From positions 1 through 64,000 of the forward strand of contig JAQXZB010000010.1 of the NCBI GenBank assembly GCA_029226975.1: a stretch of 64,000 bases of DNA. The letters run 5' to 3'. The notes beneath the pieces are model-generated. The model was not told where the DNA came from. It worked only from the letters and a program-made list of their open reading frames with translations, and did no database searches. Of this stretch, positions 29,335 to 38,234 are shown piece by piece (position 1 is the first letter of the stretch; every line of letters begins with the position of its first letter). Source of the DNA: Clostridiales bacterium (lineage in GTDB: Bacteria; Bacillota; Clostridia; UBA1381). Position numbers and translations under genes: made by a program.

Positions 29335-29404
29335 CTTTCTTATTTATTGCAAAATACCAAAGAAATATAATTGCATAAGAAAGGAAAAATATTGTTATTA
29401 TTTC

Positions 29405-29433
29405 TTGACTTTTTCGGGAAAATATATTAGAAT
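29405..29433 (+). promoter_or_regulatory. efp promoter
   Basis: TTGACT, 17 bp, TAGAAT. Confidence 0.7.
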
Positions 29434-29476
29434 AGAAATATATATATTTGTAATAACTTATGAGGAGGATTATATT

Positions 29477-30040
29477 ATGCTATCAGCAGGTGATTTCAGA
29501 AACGGAGTAACCTTTGAACTGGAGGGCGGCGTATGGCAGATTGTTGAATTTCAGCACGTTAAACCCGGAAAGGGCGCAGCGTTTGTAAGAACAAAGATTA
29601 AGAATGTTATTACGGGCAGCGTTGTTGAAAAAACTTTCAGACCTACGGAAAAATTTGAAAATGCGTATATAGAGAGAAAGGATATGTCATATTCGTATAC
29701 GGACGGCGATCTGTATTATTTCATGGATCAGGAAACCTTTGATATGGTTCCCATTGCCGTAAGCGAGATTGCGGACAAGATGAAGTTCGTTAAGGAAAAT
29801 GACGTATGCAAAATTCTTTCATATAAGGGCAGTGTGTTCGATATAGAGCCGCCTACATTTGTGGAGCTGGCTATTTCGGAAACAGAGCCGGGCTTTGCGG
29901 GAAATACCGCAACAGGCGCAACCAAGCCCGCAACCCTTGAAACCGGTGCGGTTATTCAGGTGCCGCTGTTTGTTGACGGCTCGGATATTATCCGCGTTGA
30001 CACAAGAACCGGCGAATACATGGAAAGAGTTAATAAATAA
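29477..30040 (+). CDS. efp: Elongation factor P
   Basis: [52 protein letters not shown]. Confidence 0.97.
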   Translation: MLSAGDFRNGVTFELEGGVWQIVEFQHVKPGKGAAFVRTKIKNVITGSVVEKTFRPTEKFENAYIERKDMSYSYTDGDLYYFMDQETFDMVPIAVSEIADKMKFVKENDVCKILSYKGSVFDIEPPTFVELAISETEPGFAGNTATGATKPATLETGAVIQVPLFVDGSDIIRVDTRTGEYMERVNK

Positions 30041-30061
30041 CCCGGATAATTGGAGAAGATT

Positions 30062-30547
30062 ATGAATAATATAGAGAAAAAGATTTCATACCTTAAAGGT
30101 CTTTCAGACGGTCTTGACATTGCCGATAAGGGCGAAGTGGGGAAGGTGCTTTCACAGGTTCTGGAAATTTTAGACGAAATTGCCCTTTCCCTTGAGGAGA
30201 TTGAGGCAAGAGCGGATGAAACGGAAACCATCATTGACGAGATTGACGAAAGCCTTGCGGAGCTGGCTGACGAATTTTATGATGAATTGGACGGCGATCC
30301 GGTTTTCGGCGATGATGACGATGATGAATTCGAGGACTATGACGATGACTTCTATGACGAGGACGACAGCGAGCTTTTTGAGCTTGAATGTCCCAACTGC
30401 GGCGAGGATGTTATGATTGACTTTGATATGCTTGATGACGGCAATTCAATCGTATGCCCCAACTGCCACGAGGAGATTGAACTGGAAATCGAATATGACT
30501 GCGACTGCGGCGATGACGACTGCAGCTGCGGAGAAGAAGAGGAATAA
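30062..30547 (+). CDS. Acidic zinc-ribbon protein (CD1247 N-terminal-domain-like)
   Basis: MNNIEKKISYLKGLSDGLDIADKGEVGKVLSQVLEILDEIA; CPNCGEDV...CPNCHEEIELE; terminal CDCGDDDCSCGEEEE. Confidence 0.8.
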   Translation: MNNIEKKISYLKGLSDGLDIADKGEVGKVLSQVLEILDEIALSLEEIEARADETETIIDEIDESLAELADEFYDELDGDPVFGDDDDDEFEDYDDDFYDEDDSELFELECPNCGEDVMIDFDMLDDGNSIVCPNCHEEIELEIEYDCDCGDDDCSCGEEEE

Positions 30548-30577
30548 CAAAAAACGCCGCATTTGCGGCGTTTTTTG
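30548..30577 (+). terminator. Terminator
   Basis: CAAAAAACGCCGC-attt-GCGGCGTTTTTTG. Confidence 0.88.
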
Positions 30578-30591
30578 GATAGAAGTGGAAT

Positions 30592-31692
30592 ATGAAAGGA
30601 ATTTATATACACATACCCTTTTGCAAAAGCAAATGCAGCTACTGCGATTTTGTTTCCTTTCCCGGCAGGGAGGACGTTTTTGATGCGTATATTGACGCGG
30701 TTATAAGAGAAATGCATGAGTATGAGGGCGAGAGTGCCGACACCGTTTTTATCGGCGGCGGAACGCCTACGGTGCTTGGAGAAAAGCAGCTTGCGCGGCT
30801 GTTAAAAGCAGTAGGCTCGGTATTTAAGCTAAGCCCGGATACCGAGTTTACGGTTGAAGCAAATCCCGGCACGCTTTTTGCAGATAAGCTTGCCGTAATG
30901 CTTGACGGCGGGGTTAATCGGCTGAGCATAGGCGTTCAGTCCTTTGACGATGGGGAGCTTAGAAAAATCGGGCGTATCCACAGCGCAAAAACCGCATATG
31001 ATACGGTGAATACGGCGCATAAGGCGGGCTTTTCAAATATAAGCATAGACCTTATGAGCGCATTGCCGATGCAAAGCCGCAAAACGCTCCTAAAAAGCCT
31101 TCAGACCGCCCTGGAGCTGCCGTTAACGCATATAAGCGTATACAGCCTTATTATCGAGGAGGGAACGCCTTTGGCGCGGGATTTTGCCGAGGGGCGGTTT
31201 TCATTGCCCGATGAGGACGAGGATCGGGAAATGTATCATATGACTGTGGAGCTTTTGGAAAAAAACGGCTTTGCCCAATATGAGATTTCCAATTTCGCAA
31301 AGCCGGGATACTGCTGTGCTCATAATATAAAATACTGGAAATGCCGGGAGTATATAGGCTTGGGTGCGGCGGCGCACAGCTATATCGGGAAAACGCGCAG
31401 CTTTAACCCGTCCGGCATAGAGGAATATATATCGGGGGTAAAGGGCAAAGGCACTGACCTTGACCGGAATGATGAAATATCCGAATTTATGATGCTCGGA
31501 CTGAGAATGAACGAGGGGGTTTCGGAGGCGGAGTTTAAGGCGCGGTTTGGAGAGGATATGCGCTCGGTGTTCGGTGCTGTGATGGACAAATTCAACCGGG
31601 CGGGAGCAACAATGAGCGAAAAGGGGAGATATTATCTTACGCCCTACGGCATGGATATTGCAAATACGGTTATGTGCGAATTTATACTCTAA
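30592..31692 (+). CDS. hemW: Radical SAM family heme chaperone HemW
   Basis: IHIPFCKSKCSYCDFVS; GGGTPTVL; SIGVQSFDDGELRKIGRIH. Confidence 0.96.
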   Translation: MKGIYIHIPFCKSKCSYCDFVSFPGREDVFDAYIDAVIREMHEYEGESADTVFIGGGTPTVLGEKQLARLLKAVGSVFKLSPDTEFTVEANPGTLFADKLAVMLDGGVNRLSIGVQSFDDGELRKIGRIHSAKTAYDTVNTAHKAGFSNISIDLMSALPMQSRKTLLKSLQTALELPLTHISVYSLIIEEGTPLARDFAEGRFSLPDEDEDREMYHMTVELLEKNGFAQYEISNFAKPGYCCAHNIKYWKCREYIGLGAAAHSYIGKTRSFNPSGIEEYISGVKGKGTDLDRNDEISEFMMLGLRMNEGVSEAEFKARFGEDMRSVFGAVMDKFNRAGATMSEKGRYYLTPYGMDIANTVMCEFIL

Positions 31693-31693
31693 T

Positions 31694-31725
31694 ACAAAAA
31701 GGACTTCACCGGGAAGTCCTTTTGT
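31694..31725. terminator. Terminator between convergent hemW and secF
   Basis: ACAAAAAGGACTTC-accg-GGAAGTCCTTTTGT. Confidence 0.85.
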
Positions 31726-31747
31726 AATGTGTATTTTTTATGAAGAA

Positions 31748-32737
31748 TTAGTTCTTTTTGCCTGAGTTCTTGCGTCTTTCGGCAGCTGCTTCAGCCTTTG
31801 CCTTCATATCAGCCTCTTTCCATGCCGCCCAGAAGGTCGAAGCAATGAATATTGAGGTGTATGCACCGGCGATTATACCGATGATAAGGGGCAGTGCGAA
31901 CTGCTTTATTGTGCTTACGCCCAGGATATAGATAAGAACGATGGTTATAAGCGTTGTGATTGTGGAGTTAATGGTTCTGCCCATTGTTTCGGCAATACTC
32001 TTGTTTACAACGTCTGAAATTGTTACGTTCTTTCTTCTTGTTCTCATGTTTTCGCGTATTCTGTCGAATATGACGATTGTATTGTTAATCGAATAACCCA
32101 CAACCGTCAGCATTGCCGCGATGAAGGTGGTGTTTATGGATATGTTTGTTATCGCATAAACCGCAGCCATGATAAGAACGTTTATTGCAAGGGCAATAAC
32201 TGCCATAACCGCGCTTCTCCACTCAAAGCGTATAGCGATGTATACCAGGATACAAGCTATTGCAAGCAGGGTGTATAAAAGCGCCTTTCTCTGTATCTCC
32301 TGACCGAATGAAGCCGAAGCGGAGGAAACGGACATCATGCTTACGCCGTCGCCGTACTTTGCCTTAAGAGCCTCGGTGATACCGTCCTTTAAGGTTTCCT
32401 CAGCGGTCTTTTTGTCAGCAGCAGCCTCGTCAGCAACCTCCTCGTCTGCCTTTGCGACAGCACTGGGGGTCTTTACGATGTACTGGGTTGCGCTTGTCCC
32501 GGATTTTTGAACGGTTGAAGCACCGTCAATGCCGTTATCCTTTAACACACCGTCTATAATACCTGCTATTTCATCGTTTGAAGCTTCTGTTCCAAGCTCA
32601 ATCTGCATTCTGATACCGCCCATGAACTCAACGTCAAAGTTGAAGCCGCCGTGGATGATATACATTACAACGCCTGCCAGAACAATAAGTGCAGGGATAA
32701 TCAAATATTTCATTTTATTTGCTGTGAAGTTTTTCAT
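31748..32737 (-). CDS. secF: Protein translocase subunit SecF
   Basis: FNFDVEFMGGIRMQIEL; VGYSINNTIVIFDRIREN. Confidence 0.95.
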   Translation of the reverse strand: MKNFTANKMKYLIIPALIVLAGVVMYIIHGGFNFDVEFMGGIRMQIELGTEASNDEIAGIIDGVLKDNGIDGASTVQKSGTSATQYIVKTPSAVAKADEEVADEAAADKKTAEETLKDGITEALKAKYGDGVSMMSVSSASASFGQEIQRKALLYTLLAIACILVYIAIRFEWRSAVMAVIALAINVLIMAAVYAITNISINTTFIAAMLTVVGYSINNTIVIFDRIRENMRTRRKNVTISDVVNKSIAETMGRTINSTITTLITIVLIYILGVSTIKQFALPLIIGIIAGAYTSIFIASTFWAAWKEADMKAKAEAAAERRKNSGKKN

Positions 32738-34035
32738 TATTCCGCACCTCCTTCGCTTTTCTTTGCCTTAGCTTTGTAGAAAAGACTTCTGTTCTTAATA
32801 CCGATACCCACAAGCTGTCTTAACAGGAACTTTGTGATTACGATAGCGGTGAACATACTCAGTATTACGCCTATGCCAAGAGTTGTTGCAAAGCCTGTTA
32901 CTGTGCCTATGCCCGAAATGTAGAGGACAACGCAGGTGATGATTGTTGTAACGTTAGCGTCCAAAATAGCCGAGAACGCCTTGTTAAAGCCTGCGTCAAC
33001 CGACGCCTTTATTGTCTTGCCCAAAGCAAGCTCCTCTTTCATTCTCTCGAATATGATACAGTCCGCATCCACCGCCATACCTATCGAAAGCACGATACCG
33101 GCGATACCCGAAAGCGAGAGGTTTACCCTGAACAGTCCCATTGCCAGGGAGATAAGGCCTACATAGAACAGAAGCGAAAGGTCTGCTATAAGACCGGGAA
33201 CTCTGTATACGATAGCCATAAAGAGCATGATAAGCAAAATGCCTATGCCCGCCGCCAAAAGGCTTGTGGGAAGTGCGTTTTGACCAAGCTCCGCGCCTAC
33301 GGTTTCCTGGGTGATTACGTTAAGCTTGAAGGGAAGCGCACCGGACTTTATCTTGTTTGCAAGGTCCTGAGCCTCCTGGGTTGTAAATTCGCCCGTAATA
33401 ACGCATTTGTCGGAGTTTATCTCCTCGCTTACTCTCGGACTTGAAACAACTGTGTCATCCATGTATATGGAAATGTAATTCTTTCCGTCGCCTGCTGCGG
33501 CAGCCTTCTTTGTAGCCTCCGCAAACTTTGATACGGCGTCGGAGCTGAACTCAACTTCAACATACGACTGAGCAGCCGATGCTTCGGATGTTCTGCCGTA
33601 CTGATAGGAAGCGTTCTTTATGTCTGTTGCGCCGTCTAAGACAACGTTTCCGTCCGCATCGCGGAAGGTAAGCTTTGCAACATCACCCAAAAGCGATGCA
33701 GCCTCATCGGTGTCGGTTACGGAGGGGATCTCAACGGTGATCTGTCCGCCCTCGCTCTTTGAGATGCGCGCTTCGGTGTAGCCGGCGTTTGTCATACGGG
33801 TATTGAATATCGACTCAACGACATCCATTTCCGCGTCTGTGGGGTTTTCAGCATCGGCCTGGAAGGTTATAACCGAACCGCCCGCAAGGTCGATACCCTT
33901 TCTGATTCCCTTTTCTTCGTCAAAAATTCCGCCGTAGCTAAAGCCCGCAAGGTTGAAGCCGTAAAAAGCAACAACATTGAGAAGCACAGCGACAATGACT
34001 GAGAAGCAGAGAATCAAAATACTCTTTTTCTTCAT
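32737..34035 (-). CDS. secD: Protein translocase subunit SecD
   Basis: GIDLAGGSVITFQA; GMAVDADCIIFERMKEEL. Confidence 0.96.
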   Translation of the reverse strand: MKKKSILILCFSVIVAVLLNVVAFYGFNLAGFSYGGIFDEEKGIRKGIDLAGGSVITFQADAENPTDAEMDVVESIFNTRMTNAGYTEARISKSEGGQITVEIPSVTDTDEAASLLGDVAKLTFRDADGNVVLDGATDIKNASYQYGRTSEASAAQSYVEVEFSSDAVSKFAEATKKAAAAGDGKNYISIYMDDTVVSSPRVSEEINSDKCVITGEFTTQEAQDLANKIKSGALPFKLNVITQETVGAELGQNALPTSLLAAGIGILLIMLFMAIVYRVPGLIADLSLLFYVGLISLAMGLFRVNLSLSGIAGIVLSIGMAVDADCIIFERMKEELALGKTIKASVDAGFNKAFSAILDANVTTIITCVVLYISGIGTVTGFATTLGIGVILSMFTAIVITKFLLRQLVGIGIKNRSLFYKAKAKKSEGGAE

Positions 34036-34098
34036 GTAGTAAATCATTCCTTTCTTGTATTTGGGTCACACATAAACCCATTTTATTATACTTGTACT

Positions 34099-34127
34099 AT
34101 TATACAACTTAAAATGAAATTAGTCAA
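34099..34127 (-). promoter_or_regulatory. secDF promoter
   Basis: Minus strand TTGACT, 17 bp, TATAAT. Confidence 0.75.
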
Positions 34128-34182
34128 TAGCTTTTCATTTAATTATATGTGACAAAAATTTTACGATATTTTAAAAATACTC

Positions 34183-34210
34183 TTGACAAGACAAATATTT
34201 GATATAGAAT
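34183..34210 (+). promoter_or_regulatory. rnr promoter
   Basis: TTGACA, 16 bp, TAGAAT. Confidence 0.7.
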
Positions 34211-34260
34211 AGTAATATGGGAAAGAATAAGCTATTATATTGAAAGACTGGTATAGGTAT

Positions 34261-36531
34261 ATGGATATTAGCAATGAAAGAAAAGAAAGAATTTTGGCAT
34301 ATATGCGTTCAAAGGAATATGTTCCGCTTAAATTCGGCGAGCTTATGACGGTGCTTGACGTGCCCAAGGAGGCGGATGCGGAGCTGTTGTCCATACTGGA
34401 CGATTTGTGCGAGGAGGGGAAAATATATATTACCCGCAAGGGCAGATACATGAGTGCGGACGGAAACTCGCGGACTCTTGCCGGAACGGTCGAGTGCAAC
34501 GCAAAGGGATATTTTGCCTTTTTAAGATGCGACGAGGAGGGCGAGGAGGATATTTATATCCCCGGTGATAAGTTGGGATATGCCATAAATCGAGACAGGG
34601 TACTGGTGAAAATAGATGAGATAAACCAAAGAAACGGACACCGGGAGGGTCATGTTATAAAGGTTTTAAAAAGAAGCCTTACGGTGCTTTCGGGAGTGGT
34701 AACCAAATTTAAGGATGAAATGTACCGCGTAACACCCGATAACAAGAAAATCTACTATAATATACGGATTTTGCCACAGGATATGATGAGCGCGGATATC
34801 GATTCGCGGGTTGCGGTGGAGATAACCTCCCAGGACAAGCAGGGCAAGCTTTACGGCAGGGTGCTTAGCGTATTGGGAGATAAGGATTCCTTAAAAAGCT
34901 GTGTGGAGGGAATTATAATAGAGCATGGCATAAAGCAGGAGTTTGACGAGGGGACCCTAAAGGAAGCCGAAAATGCGCCCTTGGAGGTTTTTAGAGAGGA
35001 TATAAACGGACGTCTGGATTTAAGGGACGCTCTGATTTTTACCATTGACGGCGACAATGCGAGGGATTTTGATGACGCGGTATCAATAGAGAAAACGGAC
35101 GGGGGGAATTATCTTCTCGGAGTGCATATTGCGGACGTGACCCATTATGTAAAAGAGGGCAGTGCCTTGGATAACGAAGCGTTTTTCAGGGGAACGAGCG
35201 TTTACCTTGCCGACCGGGTTATCCCGATGCTTCCCGAAAAGCTCTCAAACGGCATATGCAGCTTAAATCCCGGTGTGGACAGGCTTACGCTGTCGGTTAT
35301 AATGGAGATAGACAAAAACGGCGCGGTAATAAGCCATAAAATAGAAAAAAGCGTGATAAATTCCAAGGCGCGCATGACCTACAACAATGCCAACGCGATT
35401 TTGGAGGGGGATGCGGCGCTTCGGGAGGAGTACGGACACATAGCCCCGGCTTTGGATATGATGAACGAGCTTGCGCTGATTTTAAATAAGAAGCGGGAAA
35501 AGCGGGGCGCAATTCAGTTCGATTTCCCCGAAACGGAAATAATTGTTGACAGTGAGGGTGAGCCGGAGGATATTATAAAGGCACAGCGCGGCGCTTCAAA
35601 TAAGCTGATTGAGGAATTTATGCTTGCGGCAAACGAAACCGTTGCGGAGTATGCCTACTGGTCGGAGCTGCCCTTTGTATACCGCGTGCATGAGGCTCCC
35701 TCCGAGGAAAAAATAAAGGTATTCAATCAGTTTATCTTAAATTTCGGGCTGATGATAAAGGGTAAAATCGACGAGCCGATACACCCCAAGGCGCTTCAGA
35801 GCGTCCTTGACGCCGTAAAGGACACACCCGAGGAGAGAATGGTAGCCTCCATGATGCTTCAATCGCTTATGAAAGCGGAGTACAAGGACACAAACACCGG
35901 GCATTTCGGCTTGGCGGCAAATTATTACTGTCATTTTACCTCGCCCATAAGAAGATACCCGGATCTTATAATACACAGAATTTTAAAGAAATTCATTTGC
36001 GGTAGGCTGGACGAAAAGGAGAGCGCAAGGCTTCGGTCAATAGTTCCCGCCGCGGCGGCAAATTCCTCAAAAACCGAGCTTGAGGCGGAGTATGCCGAAA
36101 GAGATGTTGAGGATTTAATGAAGGCTGAGTATATGTCGGCATTTATCGGTCAGAGCTTTGACGCGATAATTTCCGGGGTGACAAGCTTCGGAATGTTTGC
36201 GGAGCTTGAAAACTCCGTTGAGGGACTTATACGCTTGGAGAGCATGAGTGACGATTATTATGAATACAACGAGGAGGAAAACACCCTCACCGGAAGCAGA
36301 AGCAAGCAGCTTTACCGCATAGGCGACATGGTAAGGATTGTTGTGGCACGCACGGATATACGACTTAGGAGGATTGATTTCGTGCTTGAAAAGGACGCCA
36401 CAGCCGAAAATATGAGAAAATTTGAAGCCGAGGACAGGCACAGCCGAATTGTTGCAAAGCGCAGCAAAATCCGCGCCGCGGCAAAAAAAAGAAGAAAATT
36501 TGTAAAACGCAGAGGAAGAAAAAATGGATAA
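34261..36531 (+). CDS. rnr: Ribonuclease R
   Basis: TIDGDNARDFDDAVSIEK; HIADVTHYVKEGSALDNEAF; C-terminal S1 domain and basic tail. Confidence 0.96.
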   Translation: MDISNERKERILAYMRSKEYVPLKFGELMTVLDVPKEADAELLSILDDLCEEGKIYITRKGRYMSADGNSRTLAGTVECNAKGYFAFLRCDEEGEEDIYIPGDKLGYAINRDRVLVKIDEINQRNGHREGHVIKVLKRSLTVLSGVVTKFKDEMYRVTPDNKKIYYNIRILPQDMMSADIDSRVAVEITSQDKQGKLYGRVLSVLGDKDSLKSCVEGIIIEHGIKQEFDEGTLKEAENAPLEVFREDINGRLDLRDALIFTIDGDNARDFDDAVSIEKTDGGNYLLGVHIADVTHYVKEGSALDNEAFFRGTSVYLADRVIPMLPEKLSNGICSLNPGVDRLTLSVIMEIDKNGAVISHKIEKSVINSKARMTYNNANAILEGDAALREEYGHIAPALDMMNELALILNKKREKRGAIQFDFPETEIIVDSEGEPEDIIKAQRGASNKLIEEFMLAANETVAEYAYWSELPFVYRVHEAPSEEKIKVFNQFILNFGLMIKGKIDEPIHPKALQSVLDAVKDTPEERMVASMMLQSLMKAEYKDTNTGHFGLAANYYCHFTSPIRRYPDLIIHRILKKFICGRLDEKESARLRSIVPAAAANSSKTELEAEYAERDVEDLMKAEYMSAFIGQSFDAIISGVTSFGMFAELENSVEGLIRLESMSDDYYEYNEEENTLTGSRSKQLYRIGDMVRIVVARTDIRLRRIDFVLEKDATAENMRKFEAEDRHSRIVAKRSKIRAAAKKRRKFVKRRGRKNG

Positions 36532-37669
36532 ATTCGATATAATTATACCTACACTGTTCGGACTTGAGGCGTTCTGTGCCAAGGAGATACGGTGCATGGG
36601 CTATGAAACAAAGTCCGTCGAGGACGGCAGAGTGACCTTTGAGGGGGATATAAGAGCGGTGTGCCGGGCAAATATCGGCATAAGAACCGGCGAACGCGTG
36701 CTGATTAAGGCGGCGGAATTTGAAGCCCGAAGCTTTGAAGAACTGTTTGAGGGGACAAGGGCTTTCCATTGGGAGGAGTGGATAGGCGCACACTGCGCCT
36801 TTCCCGTAAAGGGACACTGTTTAAAATCACAGCTTGCAAGCGTGAGGGATTGTCAGGCAATAATCAAAAAGAGCATAGCAAGCCGTTTGGGCGAAAAATA
36901 CAGGCTTGAACGCCTGCCTGAGGACGGACCCTGCTACAGAGTACAGTTTTCCATCATAAAGGACAGAGTTACTCTTATGATAGACACCTCCGGCGAGCCG
37001 CTTCATAAGCGCGGCTACAGACAGCTTTCAAACGCCGCGCCCTTAAGGGAAACCATTGCCGCGGCAATAGTCATGATGAGCTATTGGAAGTACGAATATC
37101 CGCTTGCCGACCCGATGTGCGGGTCGGGAACTATTCCTATAGAGGCTGCCATGATTAAGAGAAATATCGCGCCGGGACTTTCAAGAAGCTTTGCGGCACA
37201 GGAGTTTTTGCAAATACCAAAAGCCCTGTGGCAGGAGTGCGCCGAGGAGGCAAGAGGTCTGGAGCGGGATATTCCTCTTGAAATATACGCCGCGGACATA
37301 GACCCCGAAACGGTGCGGCTTGCTTCGGATAACGCCCAAAAGGCGGGAGTGGGGAAATGGGTGCGCCCGGTATGCGCCGATGTGCGGAAAATGCAGATGA
37401 GCGAGCCTTACGGAACTGTAATCTGCAACCCGCCCTACGGTGAACGCATGGGCGAAAAAAGAGAGTGTGAGCGGCTTTACGGGGACATGGGCAGGGTGTT
37501 TTCCCGGCTCGATAAATGGAATTATTATATACTTACCTCAAACGAGGATTTTGAGCGGCTTTTCGGCAAGAGAGCCGATAAGAAGCGCAAGCTCTACAAC
37601 GGTATGTTAAAATGCGGCGTGTATCAGTATTTCGGACCGAAACCGCCGAGGAAGGGAGAAGAAAAATGA
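36524..37669 (+). CDS. THUMP-domain class I SAM-dependent RNA methyltransferase (RlmL/YpsC-like)
   Basis: ADPMCGSGTIPIEAAM; VICNPPYGERMGE. Confidence 0.93.
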   Translation: MDKFDIIIPTLFGLEAFCAKEIRCMGYETKSVEDGRVTFEGDIRAVCRANIGIRTGERVLIKAAEFEARSFEELFEGTRAFHWEEWIGAHCAFPVKGHCLKSQLASVRDCQAIIKKSIASRLGEKYRLERLPEDGPCYRVQFSIIKDRVTLMIDTSGEPLHKRGYRQLSNAAPLRETIAAAIVMMSYWKYEYPLADPMCGSGTIPIEAAMIKRNIAPGLSRSFAAQEFLQIPKALWQECAEEARGLERDIPLEIYAADIDPETVRLASDNAQKAGVGKWVRPVCADVRKMQMSEPYGTVICNPPYGERMGEKRECERLYGDMGRVFSRLDKWNYYILTSNEDFERLFGKRADKKRKLYNGMLKCGVYQYFGPKPPRKGEEK

Positions 37670-38112
37670 CCAGAAAAGAAAAGGCAAAGGAATTATTTTT
37701 AAACGGCTACAACTGTTCCCAGGCGGTGGCGGGTGCGTACTGCGATTTGTTCGGCATGGATTTTGATGATGCCATGCGCGCTTCGGAGGGCTTCGGCGGA
37801 GGAATGGGCAGGCTTCGGCTTACCTGCGGCGCGGTCAGCGCCATGGCGATGCTTGCGGGATTAAAATACGGCAAGGCACAGGCAAAGGATTTGGATACCC
37901 GCACGCTTGTGTATGAAACCGTACAGAAAATGGCGGGGGAATTTGAAGAAAAGAACGGATCGATAATCTGCGGCGAGCTTTTGGGTGCGGCACGTCCCAA
38001 GGACAACGGCGCGGTGCCGCAAAAGCGGGACGGTGAGTTTTACAAAAAGCGTCCCTGCGTCGGATGCGTGGAGGACTGCGCCGAATTGGTTGAAAAATAT
38101 CTGAACTCTTGA
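37666..38112 (+). CDS. C_GCAxxG_C_C family (redox) protein
   Basis: LFLNGYNCSQAVAGAYCDLFG; FGGGMGRLRLTCGAVSAM; CGELLG; KKRPCVGCVEDCAELV. Confidence 0.92.
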   Translation: MTRKEKAKELFLNGYNCSQAVAGAYCDLFGMDFDDAMRASEGFGGGMGRLRLTCGAVSAMAMLAGLKYGKAQAKDLDTRTLVYETVQKMAGEFEEKNGSIICGELLGAARPKDNGAVPQKRDGEFYKKRPCVGCVEDCAELVEKYLNS

Positions 38113-38137
38113 CTAACCGAGCTTTTTGTGCTAAAAT
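38109..38137 (+). promoter_or_regulatory. Promoter of gdpP-rplI-dnaB segment; -35 overlaps upstream stop codon
   Basis: TTGACT, 17 bp, TAAAAT. Confidence 0.65.
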
Positions 38138-38234
38138 GGAATATATATGCTTGAGTACATATAAGCGGCTTGATAATTTTAAGATTACCGGGCTTTTGTG
38201 ATTTGTGCCGCATTGCGGCGGAATGGAGATCAGT

